Shown here: positions 1 through 9,681 of the stretch, piece by piece
Layout of the letters: each line of letters begins with the position of its first letter
Numbering within the stretch: the stretch's first letter is position 1
Assembly: GCA_937936215.1 (NCBI GenBank)
Contig: CALGWX010000284.1
Location: 1-13,492, forward strand
Direction: 5' to 3'
Source: an uncultured Burkholderiaceae bacterium
GTDB lineage: Bacteria > Pseudomonadota > Gammaproteobacteria > Burkholderiales > Burkholderiaceae_F
DNA length: 13,492 nucleotides
Notes under the pieces: generated by a model
What the model was told of the DNA's origin: nothing
What the model saw: the letters and a program-made list of their open reading frames with translations, nothing else
Databases searched by the model: none
Program-made: the position numbers and the translations under genes

Positions 1-45
1 GGCAGCCTCGCGCCGCTCGCCGCAACCGCGCCACGACGCCCCGCC

Positions 46-414
46 ATGGCCACGTGCGCTGAACCGCCGCGGGTCAGCCTGCGTGTAGCGGCCACCGCCG
101 CCGAGCGCGACGCGGCGACGCGCCGCTGGCTGCGCGAGACCGCGTGTCCCGCCGCGCCGGCGCGGCGGGTGATCCTCGCCGAGGGCCAGCTGTTCGACCG
201 CACCGGCCCGGACGACGTGCCGCTCGTCGGCCTGCCCGCCGGCTGTCCGTGCTGCGCCGGCCTGCTGCCGCTGCGGGTCGCGCTCGGGCGTACCCTGCGC
301 AAGTACCGCCCCGAACGGCTGCTCATTCTGCTTGCCGGCGCCGAACACCTGCCGCGCCTGCGCTGGCTGCTCGAAGACGGCAGTCTGGGCGTCCAGATGC
401 TGGTCGAGCCCTGA
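46..414 (+). CDS. CobW-like small protein with GCxCC motif, lacking a P-loop
   Basis: This 122-residue protein resembles the N-terminal part of CobW/COG0523 metal-chaperone GTPases. What is seen: a GCPCC motif (Cys67, Cys69, Cys70), matching the GCxCC metal motif of that family, followed by a helix and a hydrophobic strand (RLLILLAG, about 91-98) in the usual order. The start of the protein (VSLRVAATAAERDAATRRWL, about 10-29) lies where CobW proteins carry the Walker A GxxGxGKT loop, but no Gly-Lys-Thr is present, so GTP binding by the normal route is unlikely. The C-terminal CobW domain is also absent. The stop overlaps the start of the next gene (TGATG), which suggests translational coupling. 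The frame is open to the left edge of the window and no clear ribosome site precedes the ATG, so the real start could be upstream. The function is unknown; a degenerate paralogue or metal-binding accessory protein is inference. Confidence 0.72.
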   Translation: MATCAEPPRVSLRVAATAAERDAATRRWLRETACPAAPARRVILAEGQLFDRTGPDDVPLVGLPAGCPCCAGLLPLRVALGRTLRKYRPERLLILLAGAEHLPRLRWLLEDGSLGVQMLVEP

Positions 415-1217
415 TGGAACTGGCGAGAGTCAACGGCGTCGAGCTGGCCTACCGAATCGATGGCGACCGCGCGCCGACGCGGCCGTGGCTCGTGTTCGCG
501 CACGCGCTCGGCCAGGACCACTCGATGTGGGAGCCGCAGGTGGCGGCCTTCGGACGCGCCTGCAACATCCTGCGCTATGACCTGCGCGGCCATGGCGCGA
601 GCTCGGCGCCGCGGGGCGAATATTCGCTGGAGGAACTGGCCGACGACCTGCGCGCGCTGCTCGACCACGTGGGCGTGTCCCGCTGCCACCTGATCGGCCT
701 GTCGCTGGGCGCGATGGTGGGCCTGCTGGCCGCCGTCCGCGCACCGCTGCGGATCGCCTCGCTCACGGTGGCCGGGGCCACCAGCGGCTTTCCGTCGCAG
801 CTCGAGCCACAGTGGGCCGCCCGCATCGCGGCGGTCCGTTCGCCGCGCGGCATGGCCTCGATCATCGACGCCACCATCAGCGGCTGGTTCACGGCCGCCT
901 TCTTTGCCACCCGCGCCGCCGACATCGCCCGCTCGGTCAAGGTGCTGCGCGCCACCCCAGTCGACGGCTACGTCGGCTGCCTCACCGCGATGACGCGGGC
1001 CGACCTCACGGCCCGCATCGGGTCGATCGGCTGCCCGGTGCTGGTCGTCGCCGGCACCGACGACCGCGTCACGCCGCTGGCCTACGCCGAGAAGATCCTG
1101 CTGCAGGTCCCCCAGGCCCGGCTGCGGCGGATCGTCGGCGCCGCGCACCTGTCAAACATTGAGCAGGCGGACGATTTCAACGCGGCGCTGCGGGAGTTCC
1201 TGACTGGGGACACCTGA
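414..1217 (+). CDS. Alpha/beta-fold hydrolase, PcaD (3-oxoadipate enol-lactonase)-like
   Basis: This 267-residue protein is a complete single-domain alpha/beta hydrolase. The nucleophile elbow is GLSLG (Ser97), the acid is probably Asp217 in AGTDDRVTP, and the base is His245 in GAAHLSN. The oxyanion region reads FAHALG (28-33). DLRGHGAS (56-63) follows strand 4, as in enol-lactonases. Length and motif spacing fit the PcaD/3-oxoadipate enol-lactonase group, which hydrolyses the enol-lactone in the beta-ketoadipate pathway. No other pca genes are nearby, so the true substrate is open. The ATG at 414 is chosen because it overlaps the previous stop by one base and begins the canonical N-terminus (MELARVNGVELAY); a longer reading from 144 would only add a shadow of the upstream gene. 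It is probably cytoplasmic and co-transcribed with the CobW-like gene. Confidence 0.85.
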   Translation: MELARVNGVELAYRIDGDRAPTRPWLVFAHALGQDHSMWEPQVAAFGRACNILRYDLRGHGASSAPRGEYSLEELADDLRALLDHVGVSRCHLIGLSLGAMVGLLAAVRAPLRIASLTVAGATSGFPSQLEPQWAARIAAVRSPRGMASIIDATISGWFTAAFFATRAADIARSVKVLRATPVDGYVGCLTAMTRADLTARIGSIGCPVLVVAGTDDRVTPLAYAEKILLQVPQARLRRIVGAAHLSNIEQADDFNAALREFLTGDT

Positions 1218-1223
1218 CCCGGC

Positions 1224-1252
1224 TTGATTTCCGGCCGCGGCGCGCCGATATC
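1224..1252 (+). promoter_or_regulatory. Possible promoter for the DUF3567 gene
   Basis: TTGATT at 1224-1229 and GATATC at 1247-1252 are separated by 17 bp in the 83-bp gap before the DUF3567 gene. They match the sigma-70 consensus at 4 of 6 and 3 of 6 positions. The match is weak, but it is the best candidate in the gap. Read-through from the hydrolase gene is an alternative. Confidence 0.25.
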
Positions 1253-1300
1253 GGAACTGTTGGCGGTCATCGGATCGGCCGCCCAAGCGTTTGAAGCACC

Positions 1301-1558
1301 ATGCAGACCATCTACAACAGCGCCCTTTACTGCGTCGTCGAGTTCAACGGCTTCGGCGCCGAAGGCCAGCATCCGGCCGGCGGTTTCGAGATCATGGACA
1401 AGGCGTTGCGCCGCGAGATCTTCCTCGGCGGCAAGGACGCCGAGCAGTTCCGCTCCAGCGTGCAGGCGTTCATCGCCTCGCAGCCGTCGGTCGAGGACCT
1501 CGACGAGTTCCTGGCCAACTACACGGGCCTGATGACCACCCCGGTGGCGTTGCACTGA
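1301..1558 (+). CDS. DUF3567 family protein
   Basis: This small 85-residue protein begins MQTIYNSALYCVVEFNGF and continues with GGFEIMDKALRREIFLGG (about 28-45) and an acidic helical end (QPSVEDLDEFLANYTGLM, about 62-79). This order (an IYNSxxYCVVEF start, a GG(Y/F)EIxDK segment, REIF, then a helical tail) is what I recognise as DUF3567, a short family of unknown function typical of Betaproteobacteria. It has no signal peptide and no membrane segment. It stands alone: 83 bp separate it from the hydrolase gene, and it converges on the MFS gene downstream. The ribosome site is weak (GAAG at 1293-1296), but the ATG matches the family start. The family assignment is fairly sure; no function can be given. 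Confidence 0.85.
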   Translation: MQTIYNSALYCVVEFNGFGAEGQHPAGGFEIMDKALRREIFLGGKDAEQFRSSVQAFIASQPSVEDLDEFLANYTGLMTTPVALH

Positions 1559-1578
1559 CGCGCGGCGGCAGGGCCATT

Positions 1579-1600
1579 GCCATCGGCCCGAGGCCGTGGC
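1579..1600. terminator. Candidate bidirectional hairpin between convergent genes
   Basis: A GC-rich stem-loop lies in the 114-bp gap between the convergent DUF3567 and MFS genes: GCCA(T)CGGCC, loop CGA, GGCCGTGGC, with one bulged T. A 12-bp palindrome CAGCCGCGGCTG follows at 1656-1667. Neither is followed by a T tract on either strand, so an intrinsic terminator is only a weak suggestion based mainly on position. Confidence 0.22.
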
Positions 1601-1672
1601 GAGCCGCGGCCCCTCACCGACGACTCCGGCGGGGCGCCGCTGCTGCACGATCGGGCAGCCGCGGCTGTTGCC

Positions 1673-2947
1673 TCACGGCCGAGCGGGTCGGTGCGCCTCG
1701 CGGGTCAGCGCCAGCACGAGCAGCGCCACCGCCACCCAGACCAGCAGGAAGGCCAGACCGGCCTGGAAGGCGTCGGCGTCGTACTGCCGCACGCCGCCCG
1801 CGGTGACCCCGCGCCAGCGGGCGTCGAGGATCAGACCGATCACCGGCATCTGGACGAGGGTGCCGACCATCACGCCGGCGTTCACCACGCCGGTCGCGGT
1901 GCCCTGCAGTCGTGCCGGCACCGACTCCTTGGCAAAGCCAAAGGACAGCACCATCGCCCCGGCGCCTAAGCTGGCGGCCAGCAGCAGCGGCACCAGCAGC
2001 GCCAGCGGCGCGGTTGGCGCGGCCGTCAGCACGGCAAAGCCTGTCATCATGGCCACCGCCCCGACCACGAACGGCAGCTTGCGGCGCTGCAGCCGGTCCG
2101 ACCACACCCCGAACAGCGGCCCGCCGGCAGCAAACAGCACCAGCATGCTGGAGGTGATCAGCGCCGCCGTGGCCACGCCGATGCCATGCACCTGCGACAG
2201 CAGCGGCACGCCCCACAGCCCAGTGAAGGCCAGAAAGGCGCCGCACACACCGGAGTTCACCACCGCCAGCAGCCACGGGTTGGGGTAGCGCAGGATCGCG
2301 CCCAGGTCGGCGGCGATCGACACTTTCGCGCCGCCATGATTGGCCACGGGCAGGTAGCTGGCGTAGCCGCGCTGCACCGGGTCATCGCGCATCACGACCT
2401 TGATCGCCGCCGCCAGCGCCAGCGCCAGCACGCCGGAGACGACGATCACGCCGCGCCAGCCGAAGGCATCCGCCAGCCAGCGCAACGGCGGCCCGGCCAG
2501 CACCGCGCCGAGCGTGCCGACCGCCAGCGACAGCCCCGAGAGCGTCGCAAACCGCCGCGGCGCGAACCAGTGCGTCACCAGCTTGAGCGTCGACACCCAG
2601 GCCACGCCGTGGGCTGCGCCGATCAGCGCTCGCCCCAACCCGGCCACCAGCGGCGAGCCGGCCAGCGCGAAAAGCAGGCTGCCGACGCCGGCGAGCAGCG
2701 CCCCAGCGAAGAACATCCGGCTCGGGCCGAGGCGATCGACCATCACCCCCGTGGGTATCTGCACCGCGGCGTAGGCGTAGAAGTAAAAGGCCGAGAGGTT
2801 GCCCAGCCCCGCCGCCGTCAGACCGAAATCGCGCATCAGGTCCGGCGCCAGCGACGCCGGGGTGACCCGCTGGAAGAAGCCGAACAGGTAGAAAGCCGCG
2901 CCCAGCCCCCACATCGACAGGGCCAGCCGCGGCGGCGGGTGCTTCAT
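1673..2947 (-). CDS. MFS transporter, 12 transmembrane segments
   Basis: This 424-residue, strongly hydrophobic protein has about twelve predicted membrane helices in two halves joined by a polar loop (about 187-215). Loop 2-3 carries the MFS signature GVMVDRLGPSR (67-77), and the equivalent C-terminal loop carries FGVWSDRLQRR (279-289), as expected for a duplicated major facilitator fold. The N-terminus is YLFGFFQRVTPASLAPDLMR (20-39), with the conserved arginine-containing turn after helix 1 seen in metabolite:proton symporters and related anion transporters. The substrate cannot be named from the sequence. The gene diverges from metH with 110 bp between the starts, and the two may share control through the palindrome in that gap. 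No clear ribosome site precedes the ATG. The inner-membrane location is a confident inference. Confidence 0.9.
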   Translation of the reverse strand: MKHPPPRLALSMWGLGAAFYLFGFFQRVTPASLAPDLMRDFGLTAAGLGNLSAFYFYAYAAVQIPTGVMVDRLGPSRMFFAGALLAGVGSLLFALAGSPLVAGLGRALIGAAHGVAWVSTLKLVTHWFAPRRFATLSGLSLAVGTLGAVLAGPPLRWLADAFGWRGVIVVSGVLALALAAAIKVVMRDDPVQRGYASYLPVANHGGAKVSIAADLGAILRYPNPWLLAVVNSGVCGAFLAFTGLWGVPLLSQVHGIGVATAALITSSMLVLFAAGGPLFGVWSDRLQRRKLPFVVGAVAMMTGFAVLTAAPTAPLALLVPLLLAASLGAGAMVLSFGFAKESVPARLQGTATGVVNAGVMVGTLVQMPVIGLILDARWRGVTAGGVRQYDADAFQAGLAFLLVWVAVALLVLALTREAHRPARP

Positions 2948-2980
2948 GGGGCAGTGCGGCCGACGCGCGAAAGACGCGGC

Positions 2981-3030
2981 ATTGTAGGGAGCGCCGCTTT
3001 CCAGGGCGCCGTGGAACGCCCTTCTACAAT
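2981..3030. promoter_or_regulatory. Divergent promoter region MFS/metH with central palindrome
   Basis: Two mirrored -10 elements read TACAAT: one on the plus strand at 3025-3030 facing metH and one on the minus strand (2986-2981) facing the MFS gene. The shared 7-mer is CTACAAT. Between them, at 2999-3016, is TTCCAGGGCGCCGTGGAA, an 18-bp palindrome with a single mismatched base pair. Its centre lies within about 2 bp of the midpoint of the two -10 boxes and covers the region where both -35 boxes would fall. No good -35 hexamer is visible on either strand, which would suit activator-dependent or operator-controlled promoters. The roles are inferred from layout. Confidence 0.5.
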
Positions 3031-3057
3031 CTGCGGCCCCTTGCCCTGAGACCCGCC

Positions 3058-6768
<3,711 letters not shown>

Positions 6769-6802
6769 AGCCGCAGGCTGCGCCCACGGCGCCCCGTCTT
6801 GC

Positions 6803-6871
6803 AGTTCGCGTACCGAGTGCCGACCCCCTTGCGGCGGGACGCGAACTACAATCTGGTCATCTGAATGACCA
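6803..6871 (+). promoter_or_regulatory. Promoter and candidate operators of the toxin-antitoxin operon
   Basis: A -10 element TACAAT at 6847-6852 shares the 10-mer CTACAATCTG with the metH promoter. It is flanked by two perfect inverted repeats. The first is AGTTCGCGT (6803-6811) with ACGCGAACT (6839-6847), 9-bp arms whose right arm reaches the first base of the -10 box. The second is TGGTCAT-CTGA-ATGACCA (6854-6871), 7-bp arms just downstream of the -10, over the likely transcription start. Phd/YefM antitoxins are known to repress their own operons by binding palindromes, so the second repeat is a good operator candidate. No convincing -35 is seen. Confidence 0.5.
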
Positions 6872-6874
6872 TCT

Positions 6875-6879
6875 GGGAG
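6875..6879 (+). promoter_or_regulatory. Ribosome binding site that decides the antitoxin start
   Basis: GGGAG lies 6 nt before the ATG at 6886. The in-frame ATG at 6865 has no such site and falls inside the inverted repeat at 6854-6871. This supports 6886 as the start. Confidence 0.6.
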
Positions 6880-6885
6880 CCGACC

Positions 6886-7125
6886 ATGGGCGCCTACAGT
6901 ATCGCCGAAGCGAAGGCGCAACTCAGCGAAATTCTCAAGAAGGTCGAGGCCGGCGAGGAAGTGACGATCACCCGGCGCGGCCAGCCGATCGCCAGCATCC
7001 GGCCGGTGAAGCCGCGACCGACCGCGATCGACTGGGCGGAAATCGCCCGCCTCCGCAAGGCGTTGCCGAAGAGCAGACTGTCCGCGGCCAAGCTCATCCG
7101 CGAGATGCGCGACGCGGGCTTCTGA
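6886..7125 (+). CDS. Phd/YefM-type antitoxin (VapB partner)
   Basis: This 79-residue antitoxin has the classic Phd/YefM N-terminus, MGAYSIAEAKAQLSEILKKV, then EAGEEVTITRRGQPIASIRP (21-40), which forms the DNA-binding and dimer fold in this family. The tail (about 45-79, AIDWAEIARLRKALPKS...) should be the flexible part that wraps the toxin. The family neutralises the toxin by direct contact and represses its own operon. The start at 6886 rather than 6865 is chosen because a GGGAG precedes it and because family members begin right before the (V/Y)SIxEAK motif. The toxin gene follows after 15 nt. It is named by fold; no more specific symbol is justified. Confidence 0.9.
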   Translation: MGAYSIAEAKAQLSEILKKVEAGEEVTITRRGQPIASIRPVKPRPTAIDWAEIARLRKALPKSRLSAAKLIREMRDAGF

Positions 7126-7140
7126 GGCCGCCGGCAGCGC

Positions 7141-7569
7141 TTGTTCTACCTCGACGCCAATCTGCTCGTCGCCCTTTGCGTCGACGAACCGGCATCGGCC
7201 CGGGTCGACGCGTGGCTTGCCGGTCAGTCCGGCGAGGTCATCGTCACCAGTGCGTGGTCGCTGGCCGAGGCCGCCTCCGCCATCGGCATCAAGGTCCGGC
7301 GCCGGGACATCTCGGCGGCGACCGCGTCTTCGGCGCTCGAACTGCTCGATGTTCGGATTCTGCCCTTGCTGGAGGTCATCGAACCTCCCGCCGCGGTATT
7401 CCGCCGCGCCGAACTGCTGCTGCGTGACTTCGCCCTCGGCCTTCGCGCGGGGGATGCACTGCACCTGGCAATCTGCCTCGACCTCGACCAGGTCGTCCTT
7501 GCCACCGCCGATGCCGCCCTGGCCGGCGCGGCACGCAGGTTGGGGCAGGCCGCCGTCAAGATCTATTGA
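7141..7569 (+). CDS. vapC: PIN-domain toxin, VapC family (TTG start)
   Basis: This 142-residue PIN-domain protein is a probable Mg2+-dependent ribonuclease toxin. The four acidic positions of the PIN active site are present: Asp5 (FYLDANLL), Glu43 (SLAEAAS), Asp105 (RAGDALHLA) and Asp124 (LATADAAL). The family cleaves RNA, often tRNA or rRNA, when the antitoxin is lost; the target here is unknown. The best start is TTG at 7141, because it places the invariant LDAN strand right after the start as in other VapC proteins, and no ATG or GTG offers this. The only ribosome-site-like sequence is GAGG at 7124-7127, 13 nt upstream and overlapping the antitoxin stop, so translation is probably weak or coupled to the antitoxin. 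With all acidic residues intact, the toxin looks functional. Confidence 0.88.
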   Translation: MFYLDANLLVALCVDEPASARVDAWLAGQSGEVIVTSAWSLAEAASAIGIKVRRRDISAATASSALELLDVRILPLLEVIEPPAAVFRRAELLLRDFALGLRAGDALHLAICLDLDQVVLATADAALAGAARRLGQAAVKIY

Positions 7570-7629
7570 GTAGTCGTCAGAGGCGGCGTGGCCCGAGGCT
7601 GAACCGATCGGACGCCCGACGAGGCGCGA

Positions 7630-9612
7630 ATGCCAGGTTCCACGATGACAAGAACTTCGTCACTTTCCGACGCTGTCCTGCGCGACATCGCCGGCGCGAC
7701 CGTCTTCGCCCGCGGCCAGGCCTACCTCGCCGAGGAGCGCGTCACGATCCGCAAGTCGAACGCCACCGAAGTCGCGGCCGACGTCAGCGGCACCGACGAC
7801 TACCGCACGCGGCTGTGGTTCGAAGCCGGCGAGCTGCACTCGACCTGCAGCTGCCCGCACGCCGACGAAGGCGCCTTCTGCAAGCACATGGTCGCTACCG
7901 CGCTCGCCTGGCGCGATTCACTCGGCGCCGCGCCGGCAGAGAAGCGGCGCAAGGCCCCGGCCCCGCCCGCGACCGCCGAGGCCGCGCCGCAGCGCCGCCG
8001 ACGAACGCCTCGACGTGCTGCTGCGCTTCCTCGTCGAGCAGGACAAGTCATCCTAAAAAGCCCAGTTGCGAAGGGGCTGCAAATCCAACCCGCGATCGGA
8101 GAACGGGAATTCGCTCACCGCGCCTTCACCCCACAGGTCACTGCGCCGCGGTTGCTGCAAACCGCTGAAAACCCGCGCCGTTGCTTGCGCTCCGGCGATC
8201 GAGGCACCCCTGAACTGCGGTTTTTAGGGTCATGGCTCGCCGAACAGTTGCTCCAGGCGGCGACAGCCGACCCGGTGCTGGAAAAGCGCCTGCTGCTGGC
8301 GGCGCGGACGCGCCGGGCCGGGGACGATCTGAAGGCGCTCGAAAAGGCGCTGTCGGAGGCGATCGCCAACCCGGGCGTGCTCGACTGGCGCAGCCCCAAC
8401 CGCTTCGCGCGCCGGCTCGACGCACCGATCGATCACCTAGCGCAACTGCTCGACGCCGGCCGCGCGCAGGCGGCGCTCGGTGGCTGCCTGTACCTGCTCC
8501 AGCGCCTGCTGGCCATTTACGAACCCAGCGACGACTCCGGCGGTTCGATCAGCGAACGCGTGCGCTACCTCGGCCGCCTGACCGACAAGGCGCTGCGCGC
8601 CGTGAAGCCCGGCAAGGTGGTCGCGCTCAAGGTCGTCGACCTGGCGCTCGCCGACCAGTGGGCGGTGTTCGACGACGCCGACCACACCGAGTGGTTCGAC
8701 GCCGCCGGACGGGCCGCGTTCGAGGCCGAGATCGAGAAACGCTTCCGCGCGCTGAAGCCGCTGCCGCCGGGGAAGAGCCGCTTCACCTCGGGCGACGATC
8801 GCTTCCGTCTGCAATCGTGGATGGAGAGAATCGCGCAGCGGCGCGGCGACATCGACCGGCTAGTGGCGCTGAGGCTCGGCGGCGATGACGTCTCCGCCTA
8901 CGACCATTTGCGCGCCGCCGAGGCGCTGGAAGACGCCGGCAGGCTGCGCGATGCGACCGCGCTGCTGGAGCGCGCGGCGCGGCAGTTCGACGAGGAGCGC
9001 CTGCTGCTGAAGTTGGAGCAGAACTACCGCCGCGACGGCTGCGACGCCGACGCCGACGCGCTGCTGTGGCGGCGCTTCGAGCAGCGGCCGCGGCGGGAGG
9101 GCTTCGCGCAACTGCTCGCGGCAGCGGGCAAGCGCTGGCTTGAGTGGCGCGAACGCGCCTGCGCCGCGATCGCCGCCGCCGAGGCCGCCAATCTCGCGCA
9201 GGTGAGGAAGTGGCAGCGCGACGCGGTTGCCGACCCCGGACTGCGGCTGGCCTGCCTGGTCGAGGAGGGCCGGATCGACGAGGCGGCGGCGCTCGCCGAA
9301 TCGCAGCCGCTGCCGATCCGCACCCTCGAAGACGCGCTGCGCCTGCTGGCGGACAAGCGGCCGGAGACGGCCTTCAACCTCCTGCGCCGCTGGCTGCCGC
9401 ACGCCTTGCGCGACTCCGGCATCTCGCACTACCAGCGGGTCGGCGAGATGCCGCTCGACGTCGGCCGGCACCAGCCCGCCGTGCGGTTTGCCTCCTTCCT
9501 CGCCCAGCTGCGCGCCGAGCAGGCGCGCCGGCCGCCGCGGGTCGAGATCCTCGACGGGGTGGCACGGCAGCTGGCCGGCACGGCTGCCGGCAGGGCCGGC
9601 GGCCGGTCTTGA
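7630..9612 (+). CDS. SWIM zinc-finger protein with an in-frame MITE insertion
   Basis: This 660-codon frame starts at an ATG preceded by GAGG at 7621-7624 (5-nt spacing). The N-terminus (about 15-95) holds a SWIM zinc finger: Cys73-x-Cys75-x8-Cys84-x-His86 in STCSCPHADEGAFCKHMVA. SWIM fingers bind nucleic acid or protein; the role of this bacterial family is not known to me. After an Ala/Pro/Arg-rich linker comes a long helical, repeat-like C-terminus (about 202-660; for example LAEQLLQAATADPVLEKRLLL) that looks TPR- or HEAT-like. Residues about 121-200 look foreign. Codons from about 7985 to 8051 are out of the natural frame (CGA CGA ACG CCT usage), and 8052-8228 is a MITE. Read in frame 2, the stretch before the element gives ADERLDVLLRFLVEQDKS, which joins smoothly to WLAEQLLQAA after it. 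The protein may work with an extra loop, or the gene may be a pseudogene. Confidence 0.75.
   Translation: MPGSTMTRTSSLSDAVLRDIAGATVFARGQAYLAEERVTIRKSNATEVAADVSGTDDYRTRLWFEAGELHSTCSCPHADEGAFCKHMVATALAWRDSLGAAPAEKRRKAPAPPATAEAAPQRRRRTPRRAAALPRRAGQVILKSPVAKGLQIQPAIGEREFAHRAFTPQVTAPRLLQTAENPRRCLRSGDRGTPELRFLGSWLAEQLLQAATADPVLEKRLLLAARTRRAGDDLKALEKALSEAIANPGVLDWRSPNRFARRLDAPIDHLAQLLDAGRAQAALGGCLYLLQRLLAIYEPSDDSGGSISERVRYLGRLTDKALRAVKPGKVVALKVVDLALADQWAVFDDADHTEWFDAAGRAAFEAEIEKRFRALKPLPPGKSRFTSGDDRFRLQSWMERIAQRRGDIDRLVALRLGGDDVSAYDHLRAAEALEDAGRLRDATALLERAARQFDEERLLLKLEQNYRRDGCDADADALLWRRFEQRPRREGFAQLLAAAGKRWLEWRERACAAIAAAEAANLAQVRKWQRDAVADPGLRLACLVEEGRIDEAAALAESQPLPIRTLEDALRLLADKRPETAFNLLRRWLPHALRDSGISHYQRVGEMPLDVGRHQPAVRFASFLAQLRAEQARRPPRVEILDGVARQLAGTAAGRAGGRS
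7985..8003 (+). other. Inferred net +1 frameshift site in the SWIM gene
   Basis: Upstream of this point the natural coding frame is that of the ATG at 7630. Downstream, up to the MITE, natural codons and a plausible sequence (ADERLDVLLRFLVEQDKS, ending at 8050) occur one base later. An extra base somewhere in the GC-rich run GCGCCGCAGCGCCGCCGAC, or a loss of two, explains it. The exact base cannot be fixed without an uninterrupted homologue. Confidence 0.6.
8052..8228. mobile_element. 177-bp MITE-like element inserted in the SWIM gene
   Basis: The element begins CCTAAAAAGCCCAGTT (8052-8067) and ends with the reverse complement of CCTAAAAACCGCAGTT (8213-8228), terminal inverted repeats matching at 14 of 16 positions. 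Similarity continues inward with gaps (AGGGG and TGC on both sides). It is flanked by the 5-bp direct repeat GTCAT (8047-8051 and 8229-8233), a target-site duplication. Removing the element and one GTCAT joins GACAAGTCAT to GGCTC, restoring DKSWLAEQ. It has no coding capacity for a transposase, so it is non-autonomous. Ends starting CCT and a duplication of 4-5 bp would suit an IS1380-family transposase, but that link is a guess. No second copy is in this window. Base composition is less GC-extreme and codon-like structure is lacking compared with the flanks. Confidence 0.85.
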
Positions 9613-9670
9613 TCGCGGTCGCCACGCCGCCATATCCCTTTGCATAAGCTGTAGCCCGACTGCGGACTCC

Positions 9671-9676
9671 AGGAGG
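9671..9676 (+). promoter_or_regulatory. Strong ribosome binding site for the AmrB-AmrA gene
   Basis: AGGAGG lies 5 nt before the ATG at 9682 and is the best Shine-Dalgarno match in the window. It fixes the start of the fused gene. Confidence 0.75.
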
Positions 9677-9681
9677 CCGCA

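Noticed and set aside
144..413. A 90-residue N-terminal extension of the hydrolase
   Set aside because: The added part is an Arg/Ala-rich reading of the CobW-like gene in another frame. The family start is at 414, overlapping the upstream stop.
1656..1667. The palindrome CAGCCGCGGCTG as an intrinsic terminator
   Set aside because: It has no loop and no T tract on either strand, and short GC palindromes are common in this composition.
2948..3057. A riboswitch (SAM, SAH or cobalamin) controlling metH
   Set aside because: The leader from the only -10 element is about 25 nt and none of the conserved cores is visible.
6780..6792. A hairpin GCGCC-CAC-GGCGC after metH as its terminator
   Set aside because: The stem is only 5 bp and CCCGTCTT follows instead of a T run, so it is too weak to annotate.
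6865..6885. An earlier ATG for the antitoxin
   Set aside because: It lies inside the inverted repeat 6854-6871, lacks a ribosome site and adds seven residues not typical of the family.
8052..8228. The internal stretch of the SWIM gene as an ordinary, natural protein linker
   Set aside because: Paired terminal inverted repeats, the GTCAT duplication and the clean restored junction on removal fit a transposed element better than native coding sequence.
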